Assembly (NCBI GenBank): GCA_002049455.2 | Contig: KV919154.1 | Location: forward strand, 1 to 62,467 | DNA: 62,467 nucleotides | Direction: 5' to 3' | From: Porphyra umbilicalis | Lineage: Eukaryota; Rhodophyta; Bangiophyceae; Bangiales; Bangiaceae | Part shown: positions 61,703 through 62,467 of the stretch, one piece after another | How the letters are laid out: every line of letters begins with the position of its first letter | How positions within the stretch are numbered: position 1 is the first letter of the stretch | Program-made: the position numbers and the translations under genes | Notes under the pieces: generated by a model | What the model was told of the DNA's origin: nothing | The model's database searches: none | The model's input: the letters and a program-made list of their open reading frames with translations, nothing else

Positions 61703-62467
61703 GGCTGCGAGAGGGGGGAGGAGAGTGAGGGGGGTTGAAAAGTTATCAGAGAAAGGGCGGGAGGGGGTGGCGGCGGGTGGATCGAGCCCGCGGGGCGACG
61801 ATGAGCGACGCCGATAGGGGATGGTTGGCGTTTCGTCGACAGAGACGCGTGCGGGGAGAGGCGGACGCGTTGCACACAACGGGCCTGAGCACACTGGGTA
61901 GCCACGAGTAATTTTCTGTTGTCAATAGGAAACCAATAGGAACGTTGTGTATTTAACAGTGCATTTTTACATTTCTAGATGTAAATATAAGAAATACAGC
62001 TTGAGGTGCGATGCGCGCATGAGGTGGAAGAGCCAGTGAACAGCCGCCGAGACCTCCGCGTCGCCCACGCGCTCGGCGTCGGCGGCCCTGCGACCACGCG
62101 AAGGGCAGGCAGCCCAGAAGCGCGCGCAGGGCCCTCTCAGGACGCCAGACGGCTCCCCGACCGGTCGGCTGCCTGGCCGTTTGCGACAGCGCACAGCGTC
62201 CAGACCGTCGTCGGGCCGGCTTGCGCCGACCGAGCCGCTTACGGGCGATCGTGGTGCCGCGCGCGTGCGGCGCTTCCGCGGCCGCCCGGTGCGCGCCGCC
62301 TTGTGCACGTGGTCGGGGGGGAGCGGTCGGACCGGACCGGGGGTGGGTGGGGGGGGGGGGGGGGGGGGGCGGCTGTCTGAACGTGAAGGGAGGGGGGGGT
62401 GAACGCCCGTGCAACGGAAGGGGCCGAAGTATAGTGGCCTCGCGCGCTGGTCGCCGGACGCGCCGCC
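61703..62467. other. upstream region of the minus-strand gene; no other gene seen
   Basis: Near 61910-61960 an AT-rich patch with two CCAATAGGAA-like motifs on the plus strand could be promoter sequence. Beyond 62000 the sequence is GC-rich with a long G run at 62348-62369. Frames on both strands show no known domain. Confidence 0.35.

Noticed and set aside
60837..61817. 326-codon plus-strand frame downstream of CCDC25
   Set aside because: It runs antisense to the better supported presequence gene and has no motif.

Overview
This is nuclear DNA of a very GC-rich eukaryote. The evidence is spliceosomal introns (the CCDC25 gene at 59.3-60.6 kb), a eukaryotic tRNA-Asp gene, LTR and non-LTR retrotransposons, and no operon-like gene packing. 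My best guess is a red alga such as Porphyra/Pyropia, because of the GC content and a short insertion in the tRNA D-loop like those known in red algae. That is inference, about 0.5 to 0.6 sure.

The left 36.4 kb is a head-to-tail array on the minus strand. A complete tRNA-Asp(GUC) gene (36361-36445) is followed downstream by four copies of one large non-LTR retrotransposon family, called E1 (28559-36360), E2 (20351-28480), E3 (6155-20272) and E4 (1-6076, cut by the window edge). Between neighbours sits a tRNA-Asp body that lacks exactly its first seven bases, the 5' acceptor strand. Each unit has the same layout: a tRNA body with pol III A and B boxes; a short T run; a leader with a conserved 51-nt hairpin; ORF1 (Arg-rich, with an RRM-like domain); ORF2 (two zinc fingers, reverse transcriptase, Cys-Cys-His-Cys knuckle, restriction-like endonuclease); and a 60-nt 3' UTR with two hairpins. 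ORF1 and ORF2 overlap by 8 nt. E1 is nearly intact, E2 has a nonsense codon and frameshifts, E3 has ORF1 and ORF2 fused in one 1832-codon frame, and E4 is degenerate.

E3 is interrupted close to its ORF1 start by a 5.9-kb Ty1/copia element (13003-18904). That element has 398-bp LTRs, a gag frame, a broken pol frame, and a primer-binding site matching the anticodon region of initiator tRNA-Met.

The right 26 kb is ordinary nuclear DNA with few genes. It holds two MITE-like elements (36721-37171, 41065-41196), a gene for a secreted or membrane-anchored OB-fold plus endonuclease/exonuclease/phosphatase nuclease (43724-45928), a Tc1/mariner-IS630-type transposase (52817-53902), an unknown multi-exon gene convergent with it (53959-55708), a CCDC25 homologue (59294-60608) and a small protein with a mitochondrial-type presequence (61299-61702). 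A 10.1-kb block (46348-56454) is bounded by inverted 25-26-bp repeats next to TA and contains the transposase.

Many frames break by one base in G or C runs, in host genes as well as in transposons. Either the assembly has homopolymer indels or some genes are decayed, so frameshifts here should be read with care.
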